A stretch of 64,000 bases of DNA from contig CALEDQ010000028.1 in assembly GCA_937949615.1 (NCBI GenBank), positions 186,001 to 250,000 of the forward strand, given 5' to 3'. The notes beneath the pieces are model-generated. The model was not told the DNA's origin. It saw only the letters and a list, made by a program, of their open reading frames with translations, and made no database searches. Positions 1 to 7,009 of this stretch are shown here, piece after piece; the stretch's first letter is position 1; every line of letters starts with the position of its first letter. Source of the stretch: an uncultured bacterium. Lineage in GTDB: Bacteria > Muiribacteriota > Ozemobacteria > Ozemobacterales > Ozemobacteraceae. A program made the translations under genes and the position numbers.

Positions 1-837
1 AAGAATCTGCTGAATGTTATTTCACTGTGTACCGCTCTGGAGGCCCCAAGTCAGTTTTTTGGCCGCTGTTTTATCGGGTTTCCGCTTGGGATGTGTCTTG
101 AAGCAAAAATGAAACAGCGTTACGCGAATCTGGTGCTTAAGGTAAAGCCTATCGGCAGTAGAGATGATCCTAATGATTTTTCCGAGATAAACATTCGTTA
201 CGTTAACAAGGAAAAAAAATACGGCATTCAGGGGCACGAAGGCTATAACAGCAGCTCCTGGTCACCCGACAGCTACAAAAACATGCCTTCCAATCTCTTT
301 AGCCTGATGCAGTATGCAAAAAAAGCGACGCATTTCTATCGCGGCGAAGGTGAATTCTGGGCTGACTCAGAAAGGTTTGTCGGCGGGGTTTATAAATGCG
401 ATGGCGTAACCTATATCATGGGTGATCTTAATATCAACAAGCCCTTTGAAGTTCAAGGCAAGGGTATCCTCGTGGCCAAGGACAGCATCGTCATTTCTGC
501 CAATGTAACTCGAAAAGACAGCGATACGGTTTTTTCACTGATTGCAAGGGCGGGCTATCTGCAGTTCGCCGGCTGTTCTAAAGTTGAGGCTGCCTGTTAT
601 TCAAATTGTTCACCCCTTGTTGATGGCACTTCCAAAATCGAAATAAATGGAAACCTTGTTGTTAACGAATTTGATCGCGCGACTGTCGATTTTCTCGATG
701 TAAATTACAATTCTGCCGCCTGCAGAGTTTCGCCACTTTCTGTCATGAGAGATGTTGGCAAATTTGATCCTAAAAGGTATATTGTAACCGTATCAGATAA
801 CTGGTCTAGTTATAAATTTGCCAAAAAAGACGATTAA
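1..837 (+). CDS. PilX/GspK-like large pseudopilin-operon protein, C-terminal part (5' end outside window)
   Basis: The reading frame is open from the first base of the window to the TAA at 835-837, so the ATG at 91 is internal and the gene begins upstream; 278 residues are visible. The visible part matches the C-terminal third of the 914-residue protein at 24338-27082: both have a leading 'FFG' segment, the block QYAKKAT followed by an aromatic stretch, a shared G-V-x-Y-I region, and the end motif GKFDPKRY followed by a V-x-x-S-x-x-W ending. That paralogue starts with a PilX/GspK-type N-terminal helix, which lies outside the window here. Two prepilins follow directly (3 nt gap), so this is the tail of a pseudopilin operon. 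The function of the C-terminal domain is unknown to me; a beta-rich surface or tip domain is a guess. Confidence 0.8.
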   Translation, partial: KNLLNVISLCTALEAPSQFFGRCFIGFPLGMCLEAKMKQRYANLVLKVKPIGSRDDPNDFSEINIRYVNKEKKYGIQGHEGYNSSSWSPDSYKNMPSNLFSLMQYAKKATHFYRGEGEFWADSERFVGGVYKCDGVTYIMGDLNINKPFEVQGKGILVAKDSIVISANVTRKDSDTVFSLIARAGYLQFAGCSKVEAACYSNCSPLVDGTSKIEINGNLVVNEFDRATVDFLDVNYNSAACRVSPLSVMRDVGKFDPKRYIVTVSDNWSSYKFAKKDD

Positions 838-840
838 AGC

Positions 841-1269
841 ATGACAAGAAGAGCATTTTCTCTGGTAGAAGTTCTGGTGGCTGCGCTTATCTTTGTCGGG
901 GCGGCCGTTCCGATTTATTATGCCATTGCCGGTGGAGCCAGTAAGGGCATAGAAACAACCAAACTTTCAATGGCGCGCAAGATTCTCGAGTCATTTCGCG
1001 AAGAAGTTATGGGGCGAAAGTTTGAAGAGCTCGAAACTTTTGCCGGCGGTTCCACAGCATTTGTAAATATGGCCGGTGGGTATCCCAAAACACTCTCCGA
1101 CGTGATTACATTTCAGAGAGATTATAAAGATTTTCAGTTCACTCCTGAAATAAGGGTCAGCCCTGACCGCGCAACGGTTCTTGAAATTTCCGGTTCCGTT
1201 ACCTGGACAACCAACGACGGCTCAAAACACAAGCCTGAAAAGCTTTCTTTCGTGGTGGTCAAACCATGA
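841..1269 (+). CDS. Prepilin-type N-terminal methylation protein (small pseudopilin)
   Basis: A 142-residue protein. It starts with a short basic leader (MTRRA), then FSLVEVLVAALIFVGAAVPI: the class III prepilin signal with cleavage expected between A and F, the Glu at mature position 5, and a hydrophobic helix of about 20 residues. The rest is a small soluble domain with no motif I recognise. Such proteins are cut and N-methylated by prepilin peptidase and join the inner-membrane pseudopilus of type II secretion or type IV pilus-like systems. The start lies 3 nt after the preceding stop, and the end overlaps the next gene by 4 nt (ATGA), so the genes are probably translationally coupled. It corresponds in position to the 164-residue prepilin at 27082. 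The leader has Ala rather than the usual Gly before the cleavage site. Confidence 0.85.
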   Translation: MTRRAFSLVEVLVAALIFVGAAVPIYYAIAGGASKGIETTKLSMARKILESFREEVMGRKFEELETFAGGSTAFVNMAGGYPKTLSDVITFQRDYKDFQFTPEIRVSPDRATVLEISGSVTWTTNDGSKHKPEKLSFVVVKP

Positions 1270-1877
1270 GACTCAGAAAATTGCCTGCCGCAGCCTTCAG
1301 TATGATTGAGGTTCTCGTGGCAATGACAATCATGGTCATTATTTCCGGCGGGATTTACTCGGTTCTTTCTTCCACCAGAAACGTTGCTGAGCTGGCTCAA
1401 GCCAAAGAAGAAGCCAAGAGCGCCGCTGAAATAGTTCTGAAGCATATGCAGCATGATATTGCAATTTCTCAGGCCAAGGTCGACAAACTGAATCTTGAAG
1501 ATGGCAAGCCTAAAGTTATTCCATCTCTTGTCGCTGGTGGCAGTAATGTCAGTATGATGGTGCCAAAAGCTGAAAATGCAGATGCGATGGCTGATGATTA
1601 TGTTGAAGTTGCCTATTCATTGGCCGGTAACAAACTATACCGTAAGGATGGTCGAAATGATACAACCAGACTGTTGAGCAGCAATGTCAGCAAGCTGGAT
1701 GTTTTTATGCTCAGCGATGACCAGGTTTCGGTTGAAATTGAGACTTCTGTTTTGCCGCGAGGTCAGAAAGAGCCGGTTAAGCACAATCAGAAAATTCTGG
1801 TGACCATAAGAGAGGCGGTCGCCAACTATTCTGATAAACGCTGGCTGACTTCTGAAGAAGCGGTTGTAGATTATTGA
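1266..1877 (+). CDS. Prepilin-type protein, PulJ/PilW-like pseudopilin
   Basis: A 203-residue protein with leader MRLRKLPAAA, cleavage expected before FSMIEVLVAMTIMVII, and Glu at mature position 5. A helix with many Ala, Glu and Lys follows, then a domain with a Y-S-L-x-G-N-x-L-Y-R-K-D pattern. This resembles the minor pseudopilin PulJ/PilW pattern, in which a strand reports 'Y-x-L-x-x-x-x-L-x-R'. It is the last gene of this operon. It overlaps the previous gene by ATGA and is followed by more than 450 nt without a gene. The equivalent in the second operon is the much longer 493-residue protein at 27592, which has the same N-terminal plan. It is probably a minor pseudopilin at the pseudopilus tip; family membership is seen, while the tip role is inferred from homologues. 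Confidence 0.85.
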   Translation: MRLRKLPAAAFSMIEVLVAMTIMVIISGGIYSVLSSTRNVAELAQAKEEAKSAAEIVLKHMQHDIAISQAKVDKLNLEDGKPKVIPSLVAGGSNVSMMVPKAENADAMADDYVEVAYSLAGNKLYRKDGRNDTTRLLSSNVSKLDVFMLSDDQVSVEIETSVLPRGQKEPVKHNQKILVTIREAVANYSDKRWLTSEEAVVDY

Positions 1878-2344
1878 CCCGAGTTTTGATTATTCAAGCA
1901 AAGCTTTCCGCTACCCTGTTAGCTGCTTTTAGCGAGTTTATTCCGCGGCCGGCTTTTGCTTTCCCAAGAGGTTCTGTCTTTCAGAAAATTTTTGGCAATC
2001 TTTACCCCCCTCCTTTATAAGTAAAAAGGTTTTAAAACCACATTAAATATCGCCGGAAAATGCAATCTGGCGATGTATTACTGGACAGTGAGGGGAACAG
2101 ATTCTGGCAGCAGTAACCCAGAGCTTGCGTTTGGGCGAACAACATCATTTTCATTTATTGCATCATTGTGGTTGATGCCCCATGGCACGTTTTTTTACCA
2201 AATTAGAATCTGTAAATCGCCGTTTCTATGTCTTTAATTTATGTGCTTTTCTGATAAGACTTTTTTCAGCGCTTCTTTGATGATTCTCTGCAACTCGTGA
2301 TTTTGGTCTCAAAACACAAGGAATTTACTTCCGCTTGTTTGGCA
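1878..2344. other. Intergenic stretch without a recognised gene
   Basis: About 470 nt between the pseudopilin operon and the convergent repeat-protein gene. I see no convincing reading frame, no RNA gene and no strong terminator hairpin for the rightward operon. Confidence 0.6.
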
Positions 2345-2380
2345 GATAAAAAACTCCCCCGGGTTTCCCCGGGGGAGTCT
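2345..2380 (-). terminator. Intrinsic terminator of the repeat-rich exported protein gene
   Basis: Perfect 10-bp inverted repeat CTCCCCCGGG (2354-2363) and CCCGGGGGAG (2368-2377) around a 4-nt loop that reads GAAA on the minus strand. It is followed on the minus strand by six T. It lies about 20 nt past the stop at 2400. Confidence 0.93.
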
Positions 2381-2399
2381 GCTTTAATCTATTGCTAGA

Positions 2400-4301
2400 T
2401 TATTTGCCAGCCTGGGCTTTGAGAGTTTCGAATTCAGCCTTGGCTTTGTTCATTTCCTGGGCAACCTTCATGGCATCAGCCTGGCGACCCTGGGTGAGCA
2501 TTTCGTTATACAGTTTGTAGAGTTCTTTGTATTTGGCTTCAGCAAGCTGAACTTCTGAAGAGTAAGTACCCATTGCTGCATCGCCTGAGATTGCGATTTC
2601 GGGTGACTGAGCACCGGAAACCGGGATTTCGAGGCCAGTGCTGCCAGCAACTGAACCGATGGTTACAGGACCGGAGACCTGAGAACCAGCAGCGGCGCCG
2701 CCAAACGGATTAGAACCTACGGGCATACCGATTGAACCGTAGCTGGTGCCACCCTTGCCGAACAGACCGGCAAGTTTCTTGGCAGCCCAGTTACCCAGCA
2801 TACCACCGGCGATACCACCAATGATGGTGCCGAACGGGGGGAAGATCATTGAACCGAGCATTGCGCCTGCGGTTGAACCAACGGTCTGACCGGCTACGCC
2901 GACCCAGTCAATCTGCTTGAAGGCTTCTTTGATTGAGAAACGGCCATTTTTGAGGTCACCGGCGAGGTAAGCGCCTACTGAACCACCGACGATCGAACCG
3001 AAGGTCGGAGCAAGGGCAGAGAGAACGCCACCGACAACCGGAACGGCTGACAGGAAGGGCACGAAGAATGAACCGGCAGCTGCGCCAGTTACAGAACCTA
3101 CAACGCCACCGGCGAATTCAGCTGAAACAACGGTCTTAACCGCTTTTTTCAGGCTGGGCTTTTCACCGCGCATCATCTGAGTGGCCAGGTCAACACCAAC
3201 GGTGATACCGGCGGTCATCAGAATGTTCTTGGCGCTGAAGCCTGATTTCAGGCTGTCTTTTACGTTCTGAACGCCCTGGTTGGTCATGGCTTTACCAGCT
3301 TCGTAACCAGATTTGAACTTGGTGCTGGTGGTTTCTTTCATCTTTGAAAGGAAGCCGGGTTTTTTGTCGCCATCAGCGACTTTGCCGGTATCCTGAGAAG
3401 CCTGACCGGCCTGTGAAGCTTCCTGAGAAGCCTGGGTGCCCTGAGTAGCGTCACCAGACTGGCTGGTCTGTGAAGACTGACCGCTCTGTGAAGCATCCTG
3501 AGAGGCCTGGGTGCCCTGAGTGGCGTCGCCAGACTGATTGCTCTGTGAGCTCTGTGAAGACTGACCGCTCTGAGAGGCATCCTGAGAGGCCTGGGTGCCC
3601 TGAGTGGCGTCACCAGACTGATTGCTCTGTGAACTCTGTGAGCTCTGTGAAGACTGGCCGCTCTGAGAAGCGTCTGAAGAGGTGCCACCCTTAACTTCTA
3701 CTGGCTTTTTGCTGAACAGGTTAGCAATTTTGTCTTTGGCGCTCTTGAGGAGATTGCCAATTTTGCTGCCGGTTGAAGAAACGGCATCGCCAACTTTGCC
3801 GGCGCCGGCTTTAACGCCGTCAACGGTTTTGGTGCCGAATTCCTGACCACTGGTTTTACCTGAGGTGAAGCTGTCTTTGATCTTTGAACCGTAAGAGTTC
3901 AGTTCGTTCTTGATCCAGCTGCCTTCAGCTTTGGCGCCGCTTACTGCTGCTGCGCTGTCGGCATTGGCAATGGAAGCCTGAGTGGTGGTGCCGGCCTGAG
4001 CGGCGGTACCAGCCTGGGCGGCAGTAGCGGCTGCACCAGCTTCGCCACCGAATACCAGGTTCATGTACTGACTCATTTCGAGAGCCATCGGTTTACCATC
4101 AACGTAGCGAACGTTGTAGTGAGTAGTCATGGGGCCCTGTTTTACAGTTACCCACTGACCGGGGGTTACGTTCACGTTCTGGCCACCAACATTTACCTTG
4201 ATAGCGCTGTACTCGGCCATCAATGGTGCTTCGCATACGAAGCTGGCGATCAGAACGATGCACAGCAGTTTGCTGAGAACCTTAATAGTGCTGTTCCTCA
4301 T
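2400..4301 (-). CDS. Exported repeat-rich protein with Ser/Gln repeats and glycine-zipper-like segments
   Basis: A 633-residue protein I do not recognise. Residues 1-29 form a Sec signal peptide (MRNSTIKVLSKLLCIVLIAS, then cleavage near AEYS). Residues 30-90 are a small compact domain. Then comes an Ala/Thr/Gln-rich linker and, at about residues 205-300, a Ser/Gln/Gly low-complexity region with three copies of GDATQGTQASQ(D/E)ASQ. At about 355-510 there are three long Gly/Ala-rich hydrophobic stretches (such as GGVVGSVTGAAAGSFF and GTIIGGIAGGMLGNW) of the glycine-zipper type seen in membrane-inserting or channel-like proteins. The last 60 residues are a charged helix. It has a TATAAT promoter, a 5' stem-loop, a good GGAG site and its own terminator, which suggests a well-expressed single gene. 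An envelope or surface structural protein is a reasonable guess. No enzyme motif is visible. Confidence 0.75.
   Translation of the reverse strand: MRNSTIKVLSKLLCIVLIASFVCEAPLMAEYSAIKVNVGGQNVNVTPGQWVTVKQGPMTTHYNVRYVDGKPMALEMSQYMNLVFGGEAGAAATAAQAGTAAQAGTTTQASIANADSAAAVSGAKAEGSWIKNELNSYGSKIKDSFTSGKTSGQEFGTKTVDGVKAGAGKVGDAVSSTGSKIGNLLKSAKDKIANLFSKKPVEVKGGTSSDASQSGQSSQSSQSSQSNQSGDATQGTQASQDASQSGQSSQSSQSNQSGDATQGTQASQDASQSGQSSQTSQSGDATQGTQASQEASQAGQASQDTGKVADGDKKPGFLSKMKETTSTKFKSGYEAGKAMTNQGVQNVKDSLKSGFSAKNILMTAGITVGVDLATQMMRGEKPSLKKAVKTVVSAEFAGGVVGSVTGAAAGSFFVPFLSAVPVVGGVLSALAPTFGSIVGGSVGAYLAGDLKNGRFSIKEAFKQIDWVGVAGQTVGSTAGAMLGSMIFPPFGTIIGGIAGGMLGNWAAKKLAGLFGKGGTSYGSIGMPVGSNPFGGAAAGSQVSGPVTIGSVAGSTGLEIPVSGAQSPEIAISGDAAMGTYSSEVQLAEAKYKELYKLYNEMLTQGRQADAMKVAQEMNKAKAEFETLKAQAGK
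3431..3640. repeat. In-gene tandem repeat, three units of 75-84 bp
   Basis: Near-identical units begin at 3431, 3506 and 3590 (each opening cctgggtgccctgag), so the period is 75 then 84 bp, always a multiple of three. Each encodes the GDATQGTQASQ block of the exported protein. The difference between units is one more or fewer Ser-Gln triplet run. Such repeats can change copy number by slippage or recombination without breaking the frame. Confidence 0.85.
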
Positions 4302-4402
4302 ACGTCATACTCCTGAATCATTTGGATTACCCGAGAGAAAAACCCGATAAACCCGATTCACCAGCACGAACCTACCCGTAAGTGCTTGTAAATCATTTTT
4401 TT

Positions 4403-4423
4403 AAGGGTGTACCCATCACCCTT
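4403..4423 (-). promoter_or_regulatory. Stem-loop at the 5' end of the leader RNA
   Basis: 7-bp inverted repeat AAGGGTG (4403-4409) and CACCCTT (4417-4423) around a 7-nt loop, followed on the minus strand by a run of A. The -10 box at 4431-4436 places the transcription start near 4424, so the hairpin would begin at or next to the first nucleotide of the mRNA. A 5'-terminal stem-loop is known to protect transcripts such as ompA from RNase E. A similar role here is inference. Confidence 0.5.
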
Positions 4424-4430
4424 GCATTCA

Positions 4431-4458
4431 ATTATAACAGAGCTTTGCAAAACCGCAA
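4431..4458 (-). promoter_or_regulatory. Sigma-70-type promoter of the repeat-rich exported protein
   Basis: On the minus strand a perfect TATAAT (4431-4436) lies 16 nt downstream of TTGCGG (4453-4458). This gives a leader of about 120 nt before the start codon at 4301. The -10 box is consensus and the -35 box is weak. Confidence 0.6.
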
Positions 4459-4498
4459 GACTCGCAACAAAAAAAATCAGCCCGGCGGTTAAGAAAAA

Positions 4499-4520
4499 CT
4501 GCCCCGGTTACCCGGGGCAG
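4499..4520 (-). terminator. Intrinsic terminator of gdhA
   Basis: 9-bp perfect inverted repeat CTGCCCCGG (4499-4507) and CCGGGGCAG (4512-4520) with a 4-nt loop, followed on the minus strand by TTTTTCTT. It lies 17 nt beyond the gdhA stop. Confidence 0.92.
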
Positions 4521-4536
4521 TCGATCGTTCAGAGGC

Positions 4537-5871
4537 TTATACAATGCCCTGTTCAAGCATTGCGGTCGCGACTTTCATGAAGCCGGCAACGTTTGCGCCC
4601 TTGATGTAGTTGAGTTTCTTGCCTTCCATGCCATGTTTGACACATGCTTCGTGGATCGAGGTCATGATCTGTTTCAGTTTGGCATCGACTTCTTCAGAGG
4701 TCCAGCTGATGCGGCCGCTGTTCTGTGACATTTCAAGACCTGAAACGGCAACGCCACCGGCGTTAACAGCTTTGCCCGGGGCAAACAGAATCTTGTCAGA
4801 GGCCAGTTTGGCGGCTTCTGCGGTGCAGCCCATGTTGGAAACTTCGAGGAGAAGTTTGCAGCCGTTCTTGATCAGGGTCTTGACATCATCTTCATTGCAT
4901 TCGTTCTGAGTGGCGCAGAGCATGGCAACGTCACATTTGACGCCCCAGGGTTTCTGGCCCTTGAAGAACTTGGCATTTTTGTATTTTTTTACATAATCTT
5001 CAGCCTGGTCGTTGCATGAAGCGCGCATTTCAAGCAGGTATTCAACTTTTTCTTCGTTGAAGCCTTCTTCATCGAGCACGTATCCGTCAGGACCGCTGAT
5101 GGTGATAACTTTGGCGCCGAGTTCAACCAGTTTCTTGATCGAGCCCCAGGTTACGTTACCGAAACCAGAAGTGGCGACCACTTTACCTTTGAAGGTTTCT
5201 TTGTTGCGTTTCAGCATTTCAATGCCGAAATAAACTGCACCGTAACCGGTGGCTTCGGGTCTGATAAGGCTGCCGCCCCAGGTTGCGCCCTTGCCGGTGA
5301 GAACGCCGGTGAATTCATTTTTCAGGCGTTTGTACTGACCGAAGAGGTAGCCGATTTCGCGGGCACCAACGCCGATGTCGCCGGCGGGAACGTCGGTATC
5401 AGCAGTGATGTGGCGGAAAAGTTCGGTCATGAAAGACTGGCAGAATCTCATGATTTCGTTATCAGATCTGCCTTTGGGGTTGAAATCGGAACCGCCTTTA
5501 CCGCCGCCCATGGGCAGGGTGGTGAGGGCGTTTTTAAACATCTGTTCGAAACCCAGGAATTTCAGGATCGAAAGGTTGACGCTGGGGTGGAAGCGCAGAC
5601 CACCTTTGTAAGGGCCAATGGCGCTGTTAAACTGCACGCGATAACCGCGGTTTACCTGAATCTCGCCTTTGTCATCAACCCAGGGAACTCTGAAAGAGAT
5701 GGCGCGTTCGGGCTCGACGATTCTCTCGAGAATCTTGGCCTTAACCATGCGGGGATTCTTGTGATATTCTTCCCAGATGGTTTCTACGACTTCGTGAACG
5801 GCCTGATGAAATTCGGGTTCGTTCGGGTTTCTGGCTTTTACCATGTCCATGAATTCGGCGATGCTTTTCAT
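4537..5871 (-). CDS. gdhA: Glutamate dehydrogenase, NADP-type hexameric
   Basis: A 444-residue protein, the usual length of the bacterial small hexameric GDH. It interconverts 2-oxoglutarate plus ammonium and L-glutamate in the cytoplasm. The glutamate-binding and catalytic lysine region reads PMGGGKGGSDFNPKG (near residue 122), with the catalytic aspartate in DVPAGDIGVGAREIGY. The nucleotide-binding segment is SGFGNVTWGSIKKL, and SNMGCTAEA and GKAVNAGGVAVSGLEMSQNS are the typical C-terminal blocks. The sequence is closest in pattern to NADPH-dependent assimilatory enzymes, but cofactor choice is not proven. The gene stands alone with its own terminator and a palindrome just upstream. Together with glnA at 12390 it gives two routes of ammonium assimilation. 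Confidence 0.96.
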   Translation of the reverse strand: MKSIAEFMDMVKARNPNEPEFHQAVHEVVETIWEEYHKNPRMVKAKILERIVEPERAISFRVPWVDDKGEIQVNRGYRVQFNSAIGPYKGGLRFHPSVNLSILKFLGFEQMFKNALTTLPMGGGKGGSDFNPKGRSDNEIMRFCQSFMTELFRHITADTDVPAGDIGVGAREIGYLFGQYKRLKNEFTGVLTGKGATWGGSLIRPEATGYGAVYFGIEMLKRNKETFKGKVVATSGFGNVTWGSIKKLVELGAKVITISGPDGYVLDEEGFNEEKVEYLLEMRASCNDQAEDYVKKYKNAKFFKGQKPWGVKCDVAMLCATQNECNEDDVKTLIKNGCKLLLEVSNMGCTAEAAKLASDKILFAPGKAVNAGGVAVSGLEMSQNSGRISWTSEEVDAKLKQIMTSIHEACVKHGMEGKKLNYIKGANVAGFMKVATAMLEQGIV

Positions 5872-5910
5872 TACTTCACTTTCCTTTCGATGCGACCTGA
5901 TATTTTGATA

Positions 5911-5928
5911 TAACCCTGTTCAGGGTTA
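5911..5928. promoter_or_regulatory. Palindrome upstream of gdhA, possible operator
   Basis: 8-bp perfect inverted repeat TAACCCTG-TT-CAGGGTTA centred about 50 nt before the gdhA start. A weak -35-like TTGGCG (5933-5938, minus strand) lies on one side and an AT-rich TTATATC on the other, so the palindrome would sit between the promoter elements. No regulator gene is adjacent. Operator function is inferred from symmetry and position only. Confidence 0.45.
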
Positions 5929-6006
5929 ACAGCGCCAAAATAGCACTTAATTCCAAACTTCTCAATACTTTGTTTAAAAATTCTCAAAGTATTCTGGAAA
6001 ATCCGG

Positions 6007-6957
6007 TTAATCTCGCCTGCTGGCGCTTGTCAGGAGCCGCTGAGCCGTCGCAGCTGCAGGTTGTTGAAAAATCATGGCAATCAGAATCGGAATACTGGCC
6101 TCAACCGGAAAATGCCCGAGAGCGATGACCAGTCCGGCGCTGGTATTGCGGATGCCGGCGCAGAATATGCAGGAACGCGCCACGGTGTCTTTGAACGAAA
6201 AAAGTCTGGCAAGGGCCTGGCCGCTGATGAAGCCGAAAACTACCATACCCAGCGACAGCGGAAAAAGTATCGGGATTTTTTTGATCATTTCAGTCGCCGC
6301 ACTTTGTGCCGCTGCCGTGTTGATCATGATTACAGCGCACATGCAGAAGAATGAAGCCGGCCCCAGAGCGCCGATATATTTTTGCTGAAAGCCGCCTTTG
6401 CTGATGTCATGCACTGTCAGCCCAAGAACTGATGGAATTACAATCATTTTGAACAGGCTGACAATCATTGCGGTGTAGGCAATCTCAATTTTTCGGCCGG
6501 CAAAAAGCATCATGACCATGGTTACCACCAGCGGGCTGAGCAGGGTGTCAATGGTTGCCGAAGTCAGCGAGAGGGCCACGTCTCCTTTTGCAAGGCCGGT
6601 CCAGATGACGGCGGTGATGCCGACCGGAAGGGCGGCAGCCAGAACAAAGCCTGCTATCAGCTCAGGGTGCCCCGCTAGAGTGAATTCGGCCAGCAGACTG
6701 GCAGTAAGTGGTGTCAAAAGGTGCTGCAGAAGAACAATGACAATCAGGGCCATGGGCTTGCGAAAAATATGCCCAAGATCACGCCAGCTGGTTTTGAGAG
6801 CGGTAACAAACGTCATGAATCCGAACATCGGGGCAACGAGAATTCGCAACGGGTCAAGGGCTGTACCGGACAGCCAACCGAGAGCCATGGCTGCCAGCAT
6901 GAAAAAAATCATGCGTGAATTCAGATAGTCGTAGAGAATCTCGCTGCGGGATCGCAT
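6007..6957 (-). CDS. BASS-family (bile acid:sodium symporter-like) membrane transporter
   Basis: A 316-residue very hydrophobic protein with about nine or ten predicted membrane helices, the size of the bile acid:sodium symporter superfamily. Typical features are the first helix followed by DPLRILVAPMFGFMTFVTALK, the proline-rich LAAALPVGITAVIWTGLAKGDVALSLTSATIDTLLSP segment, and a late GIRNTSAGLVIALGHFP block matching the family's conserved 'G-x-(R/Q)-N' helix. Members move organic anions, often with sodium. The substrate cannot be read from the sequence. The gene lies between gdhA and the TPR/peptidase gene on the same strand, with gaps of about 50 and 135 nt, and I see no functional link. 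Confidence 0.85.
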   Translation of the reverse strand: MRSRSEILYDYLNSRMIFFMLAAMALGWLSGTALDPLRILVAPMFGFMTFVTALKTSWRDLGHIFRKPMALIVIVLLQHLLTPLTASLLAEFTLAGHPELIAGFVLAAALPVGITAVIWTGLAKGDVALSLTSATIDTLLSPLVVTMVMMLFAGRKIEIAYTAMIVSLFKMIVIPSVLGLTVHDISKGGFQQKYIGALGPASFFCMCAVIMINTAAAQSAATEMIKKIPILFPLSLGMVVFGFISGQALARLFSFKDTVARSCIFCAGIRNTSAGLVIALGHFPVEASIPILIAMIFQQPAAATAQRLLTSASRRD

Positions 6958-7009
6958 TGTCTGGTGCCTGATTTTTTATGTGGTTATTACAGCAACTGTT
7001 TCTGATCGG

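Noticed and set aside
3431..3640. CRISPR-like regular repeats.
   Set aside because: Units are contiguous coding repeats of 75-84 bp without unique spacers, and no cas gene is present; the TPR gene's 102-bp periodicity is likewise coding.
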